A stretch of DNA of 64,000 nt, taken from contig NZ_VORB01000005.1 of the NCBI RefSeq assembly GCF_007995015.1, forward strand, positions 124,001 to 188,000, in the 5' to 3' direction. The stretch is from Luteibaculum oceani (GTDB lineage: Bacteria > Bacteroidota > Bacteroidia > Flavobacteriales_D > Luteibaculaceae). The stretch's first letter is position 1. Every line of letters begins with the position of its first letter. The notes below the pieces were generated by a model. It ran no database searches. It saw only the letters and a list, made by a program, of their open reading frames with translations, and was not told the origin of the DNA. This document shows positions 36,492-46,166 of this stretch, piece by piece. The translations under genes and the position numbers were made by a program.

Positions 36492-37118
36492 TTAGTGCTC
36501 GTGTGCTACAACTTCCTTTACTTGTGGAATCATATTTTGCATCAGCGTCTCAATTCCATTTTTTAGCGTCACAACACTAGATGGACATCCAGAGCAAGAA
36601 CCTCTTAAAACTACTTCTAATTTTCCGTCAGAAAAAGATTTAAAGTCGATCGCCCCCCCATCGCTTTCAACTGCTGGTCGGATATATTCATCCAAAGCCT
36701 CTACAATTTTCTCCTCTATTTCGTTGGTTGGCATAGCATGACCAACCTTCGGAGCCTCCTTATTTTCTTGTTGGGTAGCAGCTTCGGTTTCGTCGTCTTC
36801 TGGAATGGATACCACTGCCCATTCATTTTCCAATAAATATTCCTGAATAAACTCTCTAACCTGCATGGTGAGTAGATCCCAATCCACCGCATCCGTTTTT
36901 GTAACCGACACAAAGTTGGTACTGAAAAATAAAGACTGAACAAAAGGGAAATTAAAAAGCTGAGTCGCCAAAGGCGCGTGGTTTTTTACTTCTTCAGCAG
37001 TTTTAAATTCTATGGCTCTGCTAAACGGCATAATTACCCTGTTGGCAACAAATTTTACTGTGTTGGGGTTTGGGGTAACTTCAGCATATACTGATGTAGG
37101 AATTTTTTTGGTCTCCAT
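36492..37118 (-). CDS. NifU-family Fe-S scaffold/carrier protein (Nfu type)
   Basis: 208 residues from the Met at 37118 (METKKIPTSVYAEVTPNPNT). N-terminal Nfu_N domain (PNPNTVKFVANRVI), acidic linker, then the C-terminal NifU domain with YIRPAVESDGGAIDFKSF and the cluster-binding GSCSGCPSS (CxxC). Carries [4Fe-4S] clusters to client proteins. Divergent from the gamma-carbonic anhydrase gene. Confidence 0.95.
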   Translation of the reverse strand: METKKIPTSVYAEVTPNPNTVKFVANRVIMPFSRAIEFKTAEEVKNHAPLATQLFNFPFVQSLFFSTNFVSVTKTDAVDWDLLTMQVREFIQEYLLENEWAVVSIPEDDETEAATQQENKEAPKVGHAMPTNEIEEKIVEALDEYIRPAVESDGGAIDFKSFSDGKLEVVLRGSCSGCPSSVVTLKNGIETLMQNMIPQVKEVVAHEH

Positions 37119-37201
37119 AATGTATCTTTCGCCTGCAAAACTATACAAGAAAAGCGCGCTAGCACTCTAATTGATGTTAAGCCTGACAAAAATACTGCTA
37201 A

Positions 37202-37729
37202 ATGAAACAAGAAGCCCTATTTGTTCCGGTTAGAGGACACAATCCAAGCTATGGTAAAAACTGTTTTTTTGCTCCCAATGCGACCCTTATAGGCGAAGTA
37301 AGCATGGGAGATGATTGCTCGGTGTGGTTTAATGCTGTTTTACGTGGCGATGTCCACTTTATTAAAATGGGAAATAAGGTGAATGTGCAGGATGGAGCGG
37401 TAATTCACGGCACCTTTCAAAAAGCACCAACCACAATTGGCAACAACGTATCCATAGGTCACAATGCCTTAGTGCATGGATGTACCATACACGACAATGT
37501 ACTTATAGGTATGGGAGCTATTGTAATGGATAATTGCGTGGTAGAATCAAACACCATAATTGGCGCTGGGGCGGTAGTACCTGCCAATACACATATACCA
37601 TCGGGAACAGTTTGGGCTGGAGTTCCCGCTAAAAAAGTAAAGGATATAAGCCCAGAATTAACCGAAGGAGAAGTAAATAGAATTGCAAATAACTACGTTA
37701 AGTATGCAAGTTGGTTTAAAGAAGAATGA
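37202..37729 (+). CDS. Gamma-carbonic anhydrase / hexapeptide-repeat protein
   Basis: 175 residues. Left-handed beta-helix repeats with NVQDGAVIHGTF, IGNNVSIGHNALVHGCTIHD and NVLIGMGAIVMD; the three metal-binding His are those of VIHG, IGHN and LVHG. Likely a zinc enzyme interconverting CO2 and bicarbonate, although many homologues show weak activity. Convergent with murI with 1 base between stops. Confidence 0.93.
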   Translation: MKQEALFVPVRGHNPSYGKNCFFAPNATLIGEVSMGDDCSVWFNAVLRGDVHFIKMGNKVNVQDGAVIHGTFQKAPTTIGNNVSIGHNALVHGCTIHDNVLIGMGAIVMDNCVVESNTIIGAGAVVPANTHIPSGTVWAGVPAKKVKDISPELTEGEVNRIANNYVKYASWFKEE

Positions 37730-37730
37730 T

Positions 37731-38558
37731 TCAATCCCAAATCCTCACTTCTTCGAGGGAAACCTTTTCTCCAAAAAATATTTGAGTAGACACTTCAAAG
37801 CTTTTGGTGTAATCACTTACCATAAAGTGATCGGGTTTTTGGATACCCGAATTGAGCAAACCTGAAATTTCCAGATAATTTCTCACCGCCTTGGCCGTAA
37901 GTGAAGCATTATCTACCACCTCTACATCTATGTTTTGAGCATTATAGTAGCTAGATATTTCTGGTTTAATTAATGGGTAGTGTGTACAAGCGAGAACCAA
38001 GGCTTCTATTCCTGATAAATGATGGCTGGATAAATATTGATTAATTACCGCCTTTGAAATTTTATTTTTAAAAAAACCTTCCTCAACCATACTTGCCAAA
38101 AGCGGGGTGGCCATGGATTTTACATCTATGTTTTTACCCTCTAGTTTTAGCCTTCTTGGGTAAATTCTACTTTCTATGGTTCCCTTAGTTCCGATTATAC
38201 CGATTTTCTTGTTAGATAAGTATTGGATAATATGTTCAATCACAGGAGTAACAACGTCAATAACCTTAACCCCATCTGCAATCTCCTCAGCTGTTTTCGC
38301 TGCAAAAGAAGAAGCTGTATTACAAGCAATAACCACACATTTACACCCTTTTTTAACTAACAAATCGGTGATACGTGCAGTATAGTATCTAACAGAAGCC
38401 GCTGATTTATCCCCATAAGGAAGGTGAGCCGTATCTCCAAAATAATAAATGGCTTCATTTGGTAATAAATCCCTTATGGCATTCGCTACCGTAAGCCCCC
38501 CAATACCGGAGTCGATAACACCTATGGGTGCATGATCGTTAAAATACAGTTCTGCCAT
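37731..38558 (-). CDS. murI: Glutamate racemase
   Basis: 275 residues from the Met at 38558 (MAELYFNDHAPIGVIDSGIG); an earlier in-frame Met adds nine residues that look non-coding. DSGIGGLTV near the N-terminus holds the Asp/Ser pair, VIACNTAS the first catalytic Cys and LACTHYP the second. Makes D-Glu for MurD. Last gene of the outer-membrane biogenesis cluster. Confidence 0.97.
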   Translation of the reverse strand: MAELYFNDHAPIGVIDSGIGGLTVANAIRDLLPNEAIYYFGDTAHLPYGDKSAASVRYYTARITDLLVKKGCKCVVIACNTASSFAAKTAEEIADGVKVIDVVTPVIEHIIQYLSNKKIGIIGTKGTIESRIYPRRLKLEGKNIDVKSMATPLLASMVEEGFFKNKISKAVINQYLSSHHLSGIEALVLACTHYPLIKPEISSYYNAQNIDVEVVDNASLTAKAVRNYLEISGLLNSGIQKPDHFMVSDYTKSFEVSTQIFFGEKVSLEEVRIWD

Positions 38559-38649
38559 TGCTAAAAGTGTAGTGCAATAACGCAAAACGGCGGGATAAAT
38601 CCCACCGTTTTACATTTCTCTAATTAAAATTTCCCGCGTTCTACCCGGG

Positions 38650-39150
38650 TTACTGCAAACCCAACTCTTTCTTCACTAAAGGAGTTACGTCAGTTCCGTT
38701 TTGGTAAACAGTAGCACCCGTAGAAAGGTCGAAAATGTAGGTAAACCCATTGGTTTCACCAACCTTCTTAATTGCTCCTCTAACTTTCTCAATGATAGGA
38801 GTTAGCAATTCGCTTTCTTGTTTTTGCATGCGCTCTTGGGCAGAAACTTGAAAACTTTGAATACGTTGCTCTAGTTGTTGCAACTCAGAAATAGCTGTTT
38901 CTCTCTCAGTGTTGGTCATGTTACCCTCTTTAGATTGTAAACCAGCTAATTTTTTTTGGTACTCGGTAGTCATGCTTTGTAGACTTCCCTCTAACTCTTT
39001 TGCAAAAGTCTCAGCCTTAGTTTGTGCCTGCTTATATTCTGGCATCTTAACTAGAATTTCCTGAGAATTAACGTGTCCAAGTTTGGTTTGAGCTACCGTT
39101 GCAAAACTTAATCCAACAACTGCTAATAATGTTACTAATATGTTTTTCAT
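38650..39150 (-). CDS. skp: Periplasmic chaperone OmpH/Skp, paralogue 2
   Basis: 166 residues from the Met at 39150. Signal peptide MKNILVTLLAVVGLSFATVA (cleaved after AQ), then a long helical, Gln/Glu-rich arm (QTKAETFAKELEGSLQSMTT to ~120) and a beta core. Skp trimers hold unfolded outer-membrane proteins in the periplasm. Paralogue of the next upstream gene. Confidence 0.92.
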   Translation of the reverse strand: MKNILVTLLAVVGLSFATVAQTKLGHVNSQEILVKMPEYKQAQTKAETFAKELEGSLQSMTTEYQKKLAGLQSKEGNMTNTERETAISELQQLEQRIQSFQVSAQERMQKQESELLTPIIEKVRGAIKKVGETNGFTYIFDLSTGATVYQNGTDVTPLVKKELGLQ

Positions 39151-39198
39151 AATTACTTTTTCAAAACCTTTTGTGGTCGGCAAAATTATATTTTAAAA

Positions 39199-39717
39199 TT
39201 AATTGATCCCTATTTTCACGCCCAACTTACGGAGGACTAGATCACTTTTATCGTATTTATCATCAGCAAATAGTATACCAGACTGAGATTTATCGAAAAT
39301 GAAATCGTATCCACTAGAGGTTGAAACCTCTTTTAAAGCATCGTAAACCTTATCCTGAATTGGCTGAACTAGCTCCTGACGCTTTTTAAAAAGCTCTCCC
39401 TCTACACCAAACTTACTTTTTTGAAATTCCTGAACTTCTTGTTCCTTTTTAATAATGGCCTCTTCGCGCTGCTGCTTCATTTTCTCCGTTAATAAAACCG
39501 CCTCAGCTTGGTACGATTTGTACATTTCCTCTATTTCCTGATAGCGCTTCTCAATTTCCTTTTGCCAGGTAGTAGAAAGATTATCTAATTCCTTTTGTGC
39601 TTCCTGAAATTCAGGAATCTGTTTCATGATATAATCCGAATCTACGTAGGCAAACTTTTGTGCATTTACAGCAGAAAATCCTCCAATAAATGCAAGCAAT
39701 AACAATAACTTCTTCAT
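39199..39717 (-). CDS. Periplasmic chaperone OmpH/Skp, paralogue 1
   Basis: 172 residues from the Met at 39717 (MKKLLLLLAFIGGFSAVNAQ, signal peptide). Coiled-coil arm from ~35 to ~120, with FAYVDSDYIMKQIPEF opening the mature protein, as in other Bacteroidota OmpH proteins. Starts 19 bases after the bamA stop, so it delivers substrates to the BamA made from the same transcript. Confidence 0.92.
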   Translation of the reverse strand: MKKLLLLLAFIGGFSAVNAQKFAYVDSDYIMKQIPEFQEAQKELDNLSTTWQKEIEKRYQEIEEMYKSYQAEAVLLTEKMKQQREEAIIKKEQEVQEFQKSKFGVEGELFKKRQELVQPIQDKVYDALKEVSTSSGYDFIFDKSQSGILFADDKYDKSDLVLRKLGVKIGIN

Positions 39718-39736
39718 AATTCTTGAATTTAATTTT

Positions 39737-42262
39737 CTATAACTCTCCAAGATTCGCGCCAATTGTAAAATGGATTTGTCCCTTTGGCATATTTAGGTTA
39801 CCCGGAACATCGTCGAAACGCCATCCATAATCCAATCCAAGCATCCCAAACATAGGTAAGAAAATTCGCAATCCAATCCCTCCGGATCTGAAGTTTTTAA
39901 ATGGATCGTAAGACTTAAAATCCGACCAAGTATTACCCGCCTCTAAGAAGGCTAGTGGGAATATTGTTGCACTAGGATTTAGTGAAAGTGGATACCTCAA
40001 CTCCATGGTAAATTTAGAGATGTACAAGGCTCCTTCCTGTGGAGAAAGGGACAAGTCATCGTACCCTCTTAACCCAATAATCTCTCTACCATCAAGTGCA
40101 AATCCAGTTAGTGCCGAACCTCCTAAGTAAAAACGCTCGAAAGGTGATGGACCAATATCTTGGTTATACTGCCCCAAGAAACCAAATCCTACCTTGGTTT
40201 TTAAAACCAAATTCTTTGCTAACTCCGTATACCACGTAGAAGTGAATTTCCACTTATGGTACTCCACAAATTTATACTTCTCCTGATCTGAGATTCCCTC
40301 GTAATTTTTGCCGTTAAACAATGAATATGGAGGTGTTGCCTTTAGGGTTAAGGTTACATTGGATCCAGACCTTGGGTAGATAGGCTGGTTTACCGACGAC
40401 CTTGACAATACAGCGGTATAAGAGATGTTGTTCGAATAACCATTGGCAAAGGTAAAGATGGACCCAAAATTATTCAGATCGTAGTACTGATATGCCGCCG
40501 ATTGATAGAAGTAAAAGTTGTTATCTGGCCAAAGAAGTGGCTTACCCAATCCAAGTGAAAAACCTGAAATTTTAAGGCTTTGACGCACTGGGTTTAGTAC
40601 TCTATCCTCCCCATTATTGATAAACTTAGGCTGCCCATTGGTTTGTACCGAGTGACTTAAACTCACCGAGAATGAGTTGGGTTTAGACCCTCCAAGCCAA
40701 GGCTCGGTAAAAGACAAGTTATATCCCTGGTAAAACACCCCATTAGATTGCGCACGGATAGATAACCTTTGTCCATCTCCCGATGGGATTGGGTCCCATC
40801 CGCCTTTTTTAAACATGTTGGAGATGGAGAAATTGGTTAGTGACAAGCCCAGGGTTCCTACCACCCTTCCGGCTCCCCAACCACCAGATAATTCAATCTG
40901 GTCACTTGGTTTTTCTTCTACCGTATACTCAATGTCCACAGTACCATCCATAGGGTTCTGCTGTGGATTTACTCCCATGCTTTCTGGGTTAAAGTAATTA
41001 AGCGCAGCTAAATCTCTATTGGTTCTTATAATTTCCGATCTACTAAATAAATCTCCCGGACGGGTTTTAATTTCTCTTCGAACTACCCTATCGTTGGTTT
41101 TATCATTTCCGGTTAGGATGATACGGTTGATATCGTATTGTTTCCCCTCTATAATTCTGATTTCAAAATCTATAGAATCGTTTTCTACTAGCACCTCCAT
41201 AGGCTGTGCGTTAAACGATAAGTAACCATCATCTAAGTAGAGTGAACTAACATCGTTCCCTTGCCCAGATCCGTATAAACGCGAGCTTAATACCTCCTGA
41301 TTATAAACGTCGCCCTTTTTAATTCCAAGTATCTTACTTAGGTAGTCAGATTTGTATTTAGTATTTCCAACCCAGCGAATATTTCGGAAATAAAACTTAT
41401 TCCCTTCCTTCACCTTAATGTTTACGTAAACCAGGTTTTCTTTAGGCTTATAGTATACGGAATCGCTGAGGATTTTGGCATTTCTATACCCCTTAGCATT
41501 ATATTTTTCAATGATTTTAAGCTTATCGGATCGGTACTCGCTTTCGATGAATTTAGATCTAGAAAAAATGCGCCAAAAGGCTTTTTCCTTGGTTTCTTTC
41601 ATCGCCTTTTTAAGCTTCTTGTCCGGAATTTCACTGTTCCCTTCAAAAGTAATGGCACCAATTTTCACCTTTTGTCCCTTATCAATTTTAATATTTAGGA
41701 TAAGGCTATTATCGATGTTCTTACTAAGTTCCTCCTCAATTTCCACCTTACATTGCAGATATCCTTTGTTTACAAAGTATTTCTTAATGGCATTTTCGGT
41801 GTTTTGCAGTACATTTTCATTAACAATAGTACCAAGGCGCAGCTTAATTTTTCCGTCACGAAGGTTATCGGCTTCGCTCTTTTTAATTCCGGTAAACTTA
41901 TATTTTAATAATCGAGGACGTTCACCAAGGTGGATGTTTAGGTAAATTCTATTTGGTGGACGAAACTCCCCAAGTCTAATTTGCACATTGGAGAAAAGAT
42001 CCTGATCCCAGAGGTTCTTAATAGCTTTTGTAAGGGCCTCACCGGGAATTTTAATTTCGTCTCCAACGGATAACCCAGAGAACAGAATAACCGCTTCGGG
42101 ATCGAACTCCTTAGATCCGGTAACGCTAATACCCTCGATTTTATACTTCTGAACCACATCGAGGTTAATCTTATTCTCACCACCTAATAAAATTTGAGCT
42201 TGGGCAAAATTTGAGATTAAAATAAGGTGGGATATGAGTAGGACTATCTTGCTAAATCGCAT
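39737..42262 (-). CDS. bamA: Outer-membrane protein assembly factor BamA
   Basis: 841 residues from ATG 42262 (MRFSKIVLLISHLILISNFA, signal peptide); a TTG three codons earlier would overlap uppS. Five POTRA domains fill ~30-440 (KIEGISVTGSKEFDPEAVIL, KIGAITFEGNSEIPDKKLKK, FRNIRWVGNTKYKSDYLSKI and others), followed by the Omp85 barrel with GGSALTGF and RGYDDLSLSPQEG; the L6-loop RGY motif is present. Inserts outer-membrane beta-barrels. Confidence 0.97.
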   Translation of the reverse strand: MRFSKIVLLISHLILISNFAQAQILLGGENKINLDVVQKYKIEGISVTGSKEFDPEAVILFSGLSVGDEIKIPGEALTKAIKNLWDQDLFSNVQIRLGEFRPPNRIYLNIHLGERPRLLKYKFTGIKKSEADNLRDGKIKLRLGTIVNENVLQNTENAIKKYFVNKGYLQCKVEIEEELSKNIDNSLILNIKIDKGQKVKIGAITFEGNSEIPDKKLKKAMKETKEKAFWRIFSRSKFIESEYRSDKLKIIEKYNAKGYRNAKILSDSVYYKPKENLVYVNIKVKEGNKFYFRNIRWVGNTKYKSDYLSKILGIKKGDVYNQEVLSSRLYGSGQGNDVSSLYLDDGYLSFNAQPMEVLVENDSIDFEIRIIEGKQYDINRIILTGNDKTNDRVVRREIKTRPGDLFSRSEIIRTNRDLAALNYFNPESMGVNPQQNPMDGTVDIEYTVEEKPSDQIELSGGWGAGRVVGTLGLSLTNFSISNMFKKGGWDPIPSGDGQRLSIRAQSNGVFYQGYNLSFTEPWLGGSKPNSFSVSLSHSVQTNGQPKFINNGEDRVLNPVRQSLKISGFSLGLGKPLLWPDNNFYFYQSAAYQYYDLNNFGSIFTFANGYSNNISYTAVLSRSSVNQPIYPRSGSNVTLTLKATPPYSLFNGKNYEGISDQEKYKFVEYHKWKFTSTWYTELAKNLVLKTKVGFGFLGQYNQDIGPSPFERFYLGGSALTGFALDGREIIGLRGYDDLSLSPQEGALYISKFTMELRYPLSLNPSATIFPLAFLEAGNTWSDFKSYDPFKNFRSGGIGLRIFLPMFGMLGLDYGWRFDDVPGNLNMPKGQIHFTIGANLGEL

Positions 42263-42267
42263 GAATA

Positions 42268-43017
42268 TCAAATGGAAATTTGTTCACTGATTTTACCAAA
42301 GCGTCTTTCGCGTTTTTGGTAATCTAATATTGCTTTATAAAACTCGCTTTTATCGAAGTCGGGCCACAGAATTGGCGTGAAATATAGTTCGGCATAAGCC
42401 GCTTGATACAGTAAAAAGTTACTGATTCTCGTTTCACCTGAGGTGCGAATAAGTAAATCTGGATCTGGAATATCCTTGGTATATAGCTCCTTAGAAATCG
42501 CTTCTGGAGTTATATCCTCCTCTTGGATTTCACCAGATTTCAATTTCTTAGCCAAGATTTTGGCCGCTTCTGCTATCTCTTTTCTACTCCCGTAGCTTAG
42601 TGCCAGAATTAAATTGATTTTGGTGTTGTCTTTTGTATCCTTTATTCCTTGCTTTAAGGCATTACGGCACGATTCTGGAATCATCTCCAAATCGCCAATG
42701 GCAGAAAGACGAACTCCATTGTTGTGCAACTCCTCAATTTCATTCATCAAGGTAGATACCAGCAAATCCATAAGGGCGTCAACCTCTTCTTTAGGTCTAT
42801 TCCAGTTTTCGCTAGAGAAAGCATATAGCGTAAGGTGATCTATACCCAACTCAGTAGCCGCTACCAAGGTGTTTTTAACCGATCTAACCCCATTGGTATG
42901 CCCAAAAATTCTATCCTCGCCCTTGTTCTTGGCCCAGCGACCATTACCATCCATGATAACGGCAACGTGTTTGGGAACCCGCTTAAGGTCTATTTGCTTT
43001 TTTAATTCTTCCTCCAC
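42268..43017 (-). CDS. uppS: Isoprenyl (undecaprenyl diphosphate) synthase
   Basis: 249 residues; the only in-frame start near the conserved N-terminus is GTG 43017. HVAVIMDGNGRWAK (18-31) holds the catalytic Asp, followed by GVRSVKNTL, LTLYAFSSENWNRP and PDLLIRTSGETRISNFLLYQ. Makes the C55 lipid carrier used by MraY. Sits 6 bases after the porG-like gene. Confidence 0.96.
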   Translation of the reverse strand: MEEELKKQIDLKRVPKHVAVIMDGNGRWAKNKGEDRIFGHTNGVRSVKNTLVAATELGIDHLTLYAFSSENWNRPKEEVDALMDLLVSTLMNEIEELHNNGVRLSAIGDLEMIPESCRNALKQGIKDTKDNTKINLILALSYGSRKEIAEAAKILAKKLKSGEIQEEDITPEAISKELYTKDIPDPDLLIRTSGETRISNFLLYQAAYAELYFTPILWPDFDKSEFYKAILDYQKRERRFGKISEQISI

Positions 43018-43023
43018 CTCTAA

Positions 43024-43857
43024 CTAATTCGCGTACCACGCTGGACACATGTTTCTTTTCTTTTGAATTTTAAAAGACAACATAAAGCCCGTGTGATTGT
43101 ACCAATCTTTATTTCTGTTATTCCCTCTTTCCAAACCTGTGTTTGTTCCGTCTTCTCTTGCTGGATCTATGGATCTGTCGACAAATTGCCTATCCTCCTC
43201 AGCAAAAAAATCTGGGTTGGAATACACCGAACTTACATCGTCAAGGTAGTCGGTATAAGTCCTTCGCATTCCTGTAAAAAGAGTGATACCAAGGTTTTTA
43301 ACTACGTTAACCCGAATACCTACTCCAAAAGGGACGGCAAAGTTAAATAATTTATATGGGGAGCCACCCTCAAAGTTCTGACCTTCTGTACCAATTGGCT
43401 GTAAATCACGATAATTAGCACCATCGTCCGTTAAAGCTTGCGGATTAAAGTGGAATGCACTCAACCCAAAATATAAATAGGGACTAAAAGGAAATTTCTT
43501 ATTTCCCAGTTGATACTCGAAATAGTTTATCTCGAAAAGGACCCCGAATTCCTGGATTTTACTCCTGAAATGAAGGTTTCTGTTTCTGTTCCAATCTATG
43601 TTAGATAAACTATCTGCGCCTTCTATTTCTCCAAATCCCAAATTGAAATTGAAGCCAATTCTACGGGTGATATTTATTCGATAACTTAATTGTAATCCCG
43701 GAGTTATCGCATTAAAATGCTCCTGATTTAATTCTCCCAAATAATAAAAATTACCCAAGCCCACGCCAAACTCTTTGCTACCAAGCGACCGTAGATCTTG
43801 GGCATTTGTTCCTAAACTTATGGTGATTCCTAAAATTAGCAGGACGCGATTTAACAT
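43024..43857 (-). CDS. porG: PorG-like outer-membrane barrel (DUF6089), T9SS-associated
   Basis: 277 residues. Signal peptide MLNRVLLILGITISLGTNAQ, then strands with alternating aromatics starting SKEFGVGLGNFYYLGELN. This matches the DUF6089 family, in which P. gingivalis PorG belongs. In that species porG also directly precedes uppS, bamA and two OmpH genes, which supports the call by synteny. PorG sits in the outer membrane and touches the periplasmic PorK/N ring of the type IX secretion system. The symbol is by context and family, not experiment. Confidence 0.78.
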   Translation of the reverse strand: MLNRVLLILGITISLGTNAQDLRSLGSKEFGVGLGNFYYLGELNQEHFNAITPGLQLSYRINITRRIGFNFNLGFGEIEGADSLSNIDWNRNRNLHFRSKIQEFGVLFEINYFEYQLGNKKFPFSPYLYFGLSAFHFNPQALTDDGANYRDLQPIGTEGQNFEGGSPYKLFNFAVPFGVGIRVNVVKNLGITLFTGMRRTYTDYLDDVSSVYSNPDFFAEEDRQFVDRSIDPAREDGTNTGLERGNNRNKDWYNHTGFMLSFKIQKKRNMCPAWYAN

Positions 43858-43903
43858 ATCGGGTAGTAAATGGATAATCGGCTTTTTTATTGTGGTGGAA
43901 ACG

Positions 43904-44785
43904 TTAATTTCTTTTATCCAATCCCCACATCAGCTTATTTCTAAGTGTGTGATAGAAATTCTGAAAGGGCAGTTTGGCTAGTTTTATCTGAAAATCTGCC
44001 TTTTGCACCTCTATGGTCTGTTTGTAATTAAGCGATGCCGTTCTAGAATCCATAGCAACCAAAAAGCTAGAATCTCTACCCTCAACTTTTAAGGTAATTT
44101 TGTTGTTATCGCCAATAACAATAGGTCTAACATTAAGGTTATGCGGAGAAATAGGCGTTAATACAAAGTTACCCGCGTCGGGAACTAGAATGGGGCCCCC
44201 GCAACTTAAAGAGTAGGCCGTAGAACCCGTAGGCGTTGCTACAATAAGTCCATCTGCCCAATATGAATTAAGGTACTGGTCGTTTATAAAAGCATGTACC
44301 GTAATCATAGAACTCGATTCCTTTTTTAAAACGGAAAGTTCATTGAGGGCAAAATTCTGCTCTGGAAATATATCGGCCGGCTCATTTATGTGTAGCAAAC
44401 TTCTGCACTCCACTTCGTAATCTTTATTAAGAATGTGCTTAACCGTGCTGCTGATTTCCTCTCGCGCTACACTGGATAAAAAACCCAATCGACCTGTATT
44501 GATACCCAAAATGGGAAGGTCTATATCTCTAACCAGCGTAATGGCATCTAATATGGTACCATCTCCACCTATACTGAGAAGTAAGTCGGGTTTTTCTTTT
44601 TTTAATCCCTCGTGATCATGAAATTTTCGATACGATGGTGGAAACTCAATTTTTTGATAGAGGAACTTACAAAAGGGGTTGTAGATAGATAGCTGCACAT
44701 TGTTTTCAACCAGTTTGGAAAACAAAAACTGTATGGCAGGACCAAAATTATCTGCAAAATTTCTTCCGTATACCGCAATGCGCAT
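43904..44785 (-). CDS. nadK: NAD kinase
   Basis: 293 residues from the Met at 44785 (MRIAVYGRNFADNFGPAIQF). SIGGDGTILDAI is the NAD-kinase signature with the catalytic Asp, NTGRLGFLSSV and ATPTGSTAYSLSCGGPI follow. Phosphorylates NAD to NADP. Starts 1 base from the stop of the BamA-like gene. Confidence 0.96.
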   Translation of the reverse strand: MRIAVYGRNFADNFGPAIQFLFSKLVENNVQLSIYNPFCKFLYQKIEFPPSYRKFHDHEGLKKEKPDLLLSIGGDGTILDAITLVRDIDLPILGINTGRLGFLSSVAREEISSTVKHILNKDYEVECRSLLHINEPADIFPEQNFALNELSVLKKESSSMITVHAFINDQYLNSYWADGLIVATPTGSTAYSLSCGGPILVPDAGNFVLTPISPHNLNVRPIVIGDNNKITLKVEGRDSSFLVAMDSRTASLNYKQTIEVQKADFQIKLAKLPFQNFYHTLRNKLMWGLDKRN

Positions 44786-44786
44786 G

Positions 44787-46166
44787 CTAGAATGCTTTTT
44801 TAAAGTGTAAATATACCCCAGATTTACCAAACGCATTCACGGAGTAATCTATACGAAACACTTTATCGTAGTAGGTTACAAAATCTACCCCCAATCCATA
44901 ACCGATTAATAATTTTCTATCCATGGGATTTCTTCGGGTATAAATATCGTCTTCAGAATAACCGAAATCGCTGTGAGCACCTATATATAAGGCATACGGC
45001 ACTCTGCCAAAACTGGGGTTTTTTATAAATGGGAGACTAAACTCCCTGTCTTTTAGGATAGAAAAACGAATTTGGTTTTGCCAAACGGCATAGCGCTGAG
45101 CCTCTACAAAGTACAACTCGTACCCTCTTATGTCTGCAGTAATGCCAAAACCAGACTGGAAAAAATAGGGCAATTGATTGTAGGAAATCATCCCCAAGTC
45201 CATACCAGAGGCAAAGACCCAGTTTTCGGAAAGTGGGAGATACTTTGAATATCGAAACTGCAGAGACCAAATATCAAAGTTGTAATCCTCATTTAGTCCT
45301 AACCCGGGCTTACTTATGCTAAGTGTGGCGTAGTTCCCACTGGTTGGATAGCTGGGTAAATCGCGAGAATCGTACCTTAAGAAAATAGATGCTCCCCAAT
45401 AATTTAAGAAGTTACGCCCTCCGTAATAATCTGGGGCGATTTCCAAAACCGTATCCTGAACCTGGGAGTTGTTTTGCCATAAGCTTAAAAATCCTGTAAA
45501 GCGATTTCCAGGCCGGTAAGACCACTCTACTTGGTTGGTCCACTCTTCACGGGTAGCATTTCCAAGCTGTGCATACTGAGACCTAACATTATTTTCGGTA
45601 GCATAAATTACTTCGTAACGCTGTCGGTATTGGGTGGATACTGAAACTCCAATAGTCTTATCCCTATTTATGTATGGAATGGAATAGGCCAGGCCCAATT
45701 GTTTGTTATATCCCCACTTTAAGCGCAGCGATAATTTCTCTGCACGACCCCGGAAATTATTGTGATCAACATTTATCCCAACATTTACCCGATTAAAATC
45801 GCGCGACTCCCACCAAACATTAAAATTGGGGTCGGCCAACTCAAAAACTGGCAAAGCCCAGATGTACCAACGTTCGGTTAAGCTAACTTTTAGCGAAAAA
45901 GTACTGTCGGAAAAGGTTGGAACCAGATCCACAAAATTGAATAAGCGCGTTCGATAAAGATTGTCGCTACTGTTTTTAATTCTTCGTTCTATAGCCGCTT
46001 TATTGTACAAGGAATCTTCATGCAGCTCAACATCTCTTAAAACAATAGAACGCTGGGTGATTTTATTTCCCTCAATGGTAATTTCCGCTAAACGATATAG
46101 GTTATCGCTTTGCGCAAAAAGGGAGGTAAGTGAAAAGCAAAGGAGAAAAGAAAAAATCCTACTCAC
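44787..46166 (-). CDS. BamA/TamA-family outer-membrane protein with a single short POTRA
   Basis: 459 residues. Signal peptide (MSRIFSFLLCFSLTSLFAQ), one POTRA-like unit at ~25-105 (LAEITIEGNKITQRSIVLRD and RTRLFNFVDLVPTF), then a D15/Omp85-type barrel with SRDLPSYPTSGNYATLSISK and DIRGYELYFVEAQRYAVWQN, the RGY motif of the L6 loop included. Much shorter than BamA. Its cargo is unknown; the family includes TamA and TpsB-like exporters. Overlaps the CBS gene by 4 bp. Confidence 0.88.
   Translation of the reverse strand: MSRIFSFLLCFSLTSLFAQSDNLYRLAEITIEGNKITQRSIVLRDVELHEDSLYNKAAIERRIKNSSDNLYRTRLFNFVDLVPTFSDSTFSLKVSLTERWYIWALPVFELADPNFNVWWESRDFNRVNVGINVDHNNFRGRAEKLSLRLKWGYNKQLGLAYSIPYINRDKTIGVSVSTQYRQRYEVIYATENNVRSQYAQLGNATREEWTNQVEWSYRPGNRFTGFLSLWQNNSQVQDTVLEIAPDYYGGRNFLNYWGASIFLRYDSRDLPSYPTSGNYATLSISKPGLGLNEDYNFDIWSLQFRYSKYLPLSENWVFASGMDLGMISYNQLPYFFQSGFGITADIRGYELYFVEAQRYAVWQNQIRFSILKDREFSLPFIKNPSFGRVPYALYIGAHSDFGYSEDDIYTRRNPMDRKLLIGYGLGVDFVTYYDKVFRIDYSVNAFGKSGVYLHFKKAF

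Noticed and set aside
41475-41945. 156-codon plus-strand frame opposite bamA
   Set aside because: Hydrophobic-looking only because it mirrors the POTRA-coding strand; no promoter or family resemblance.
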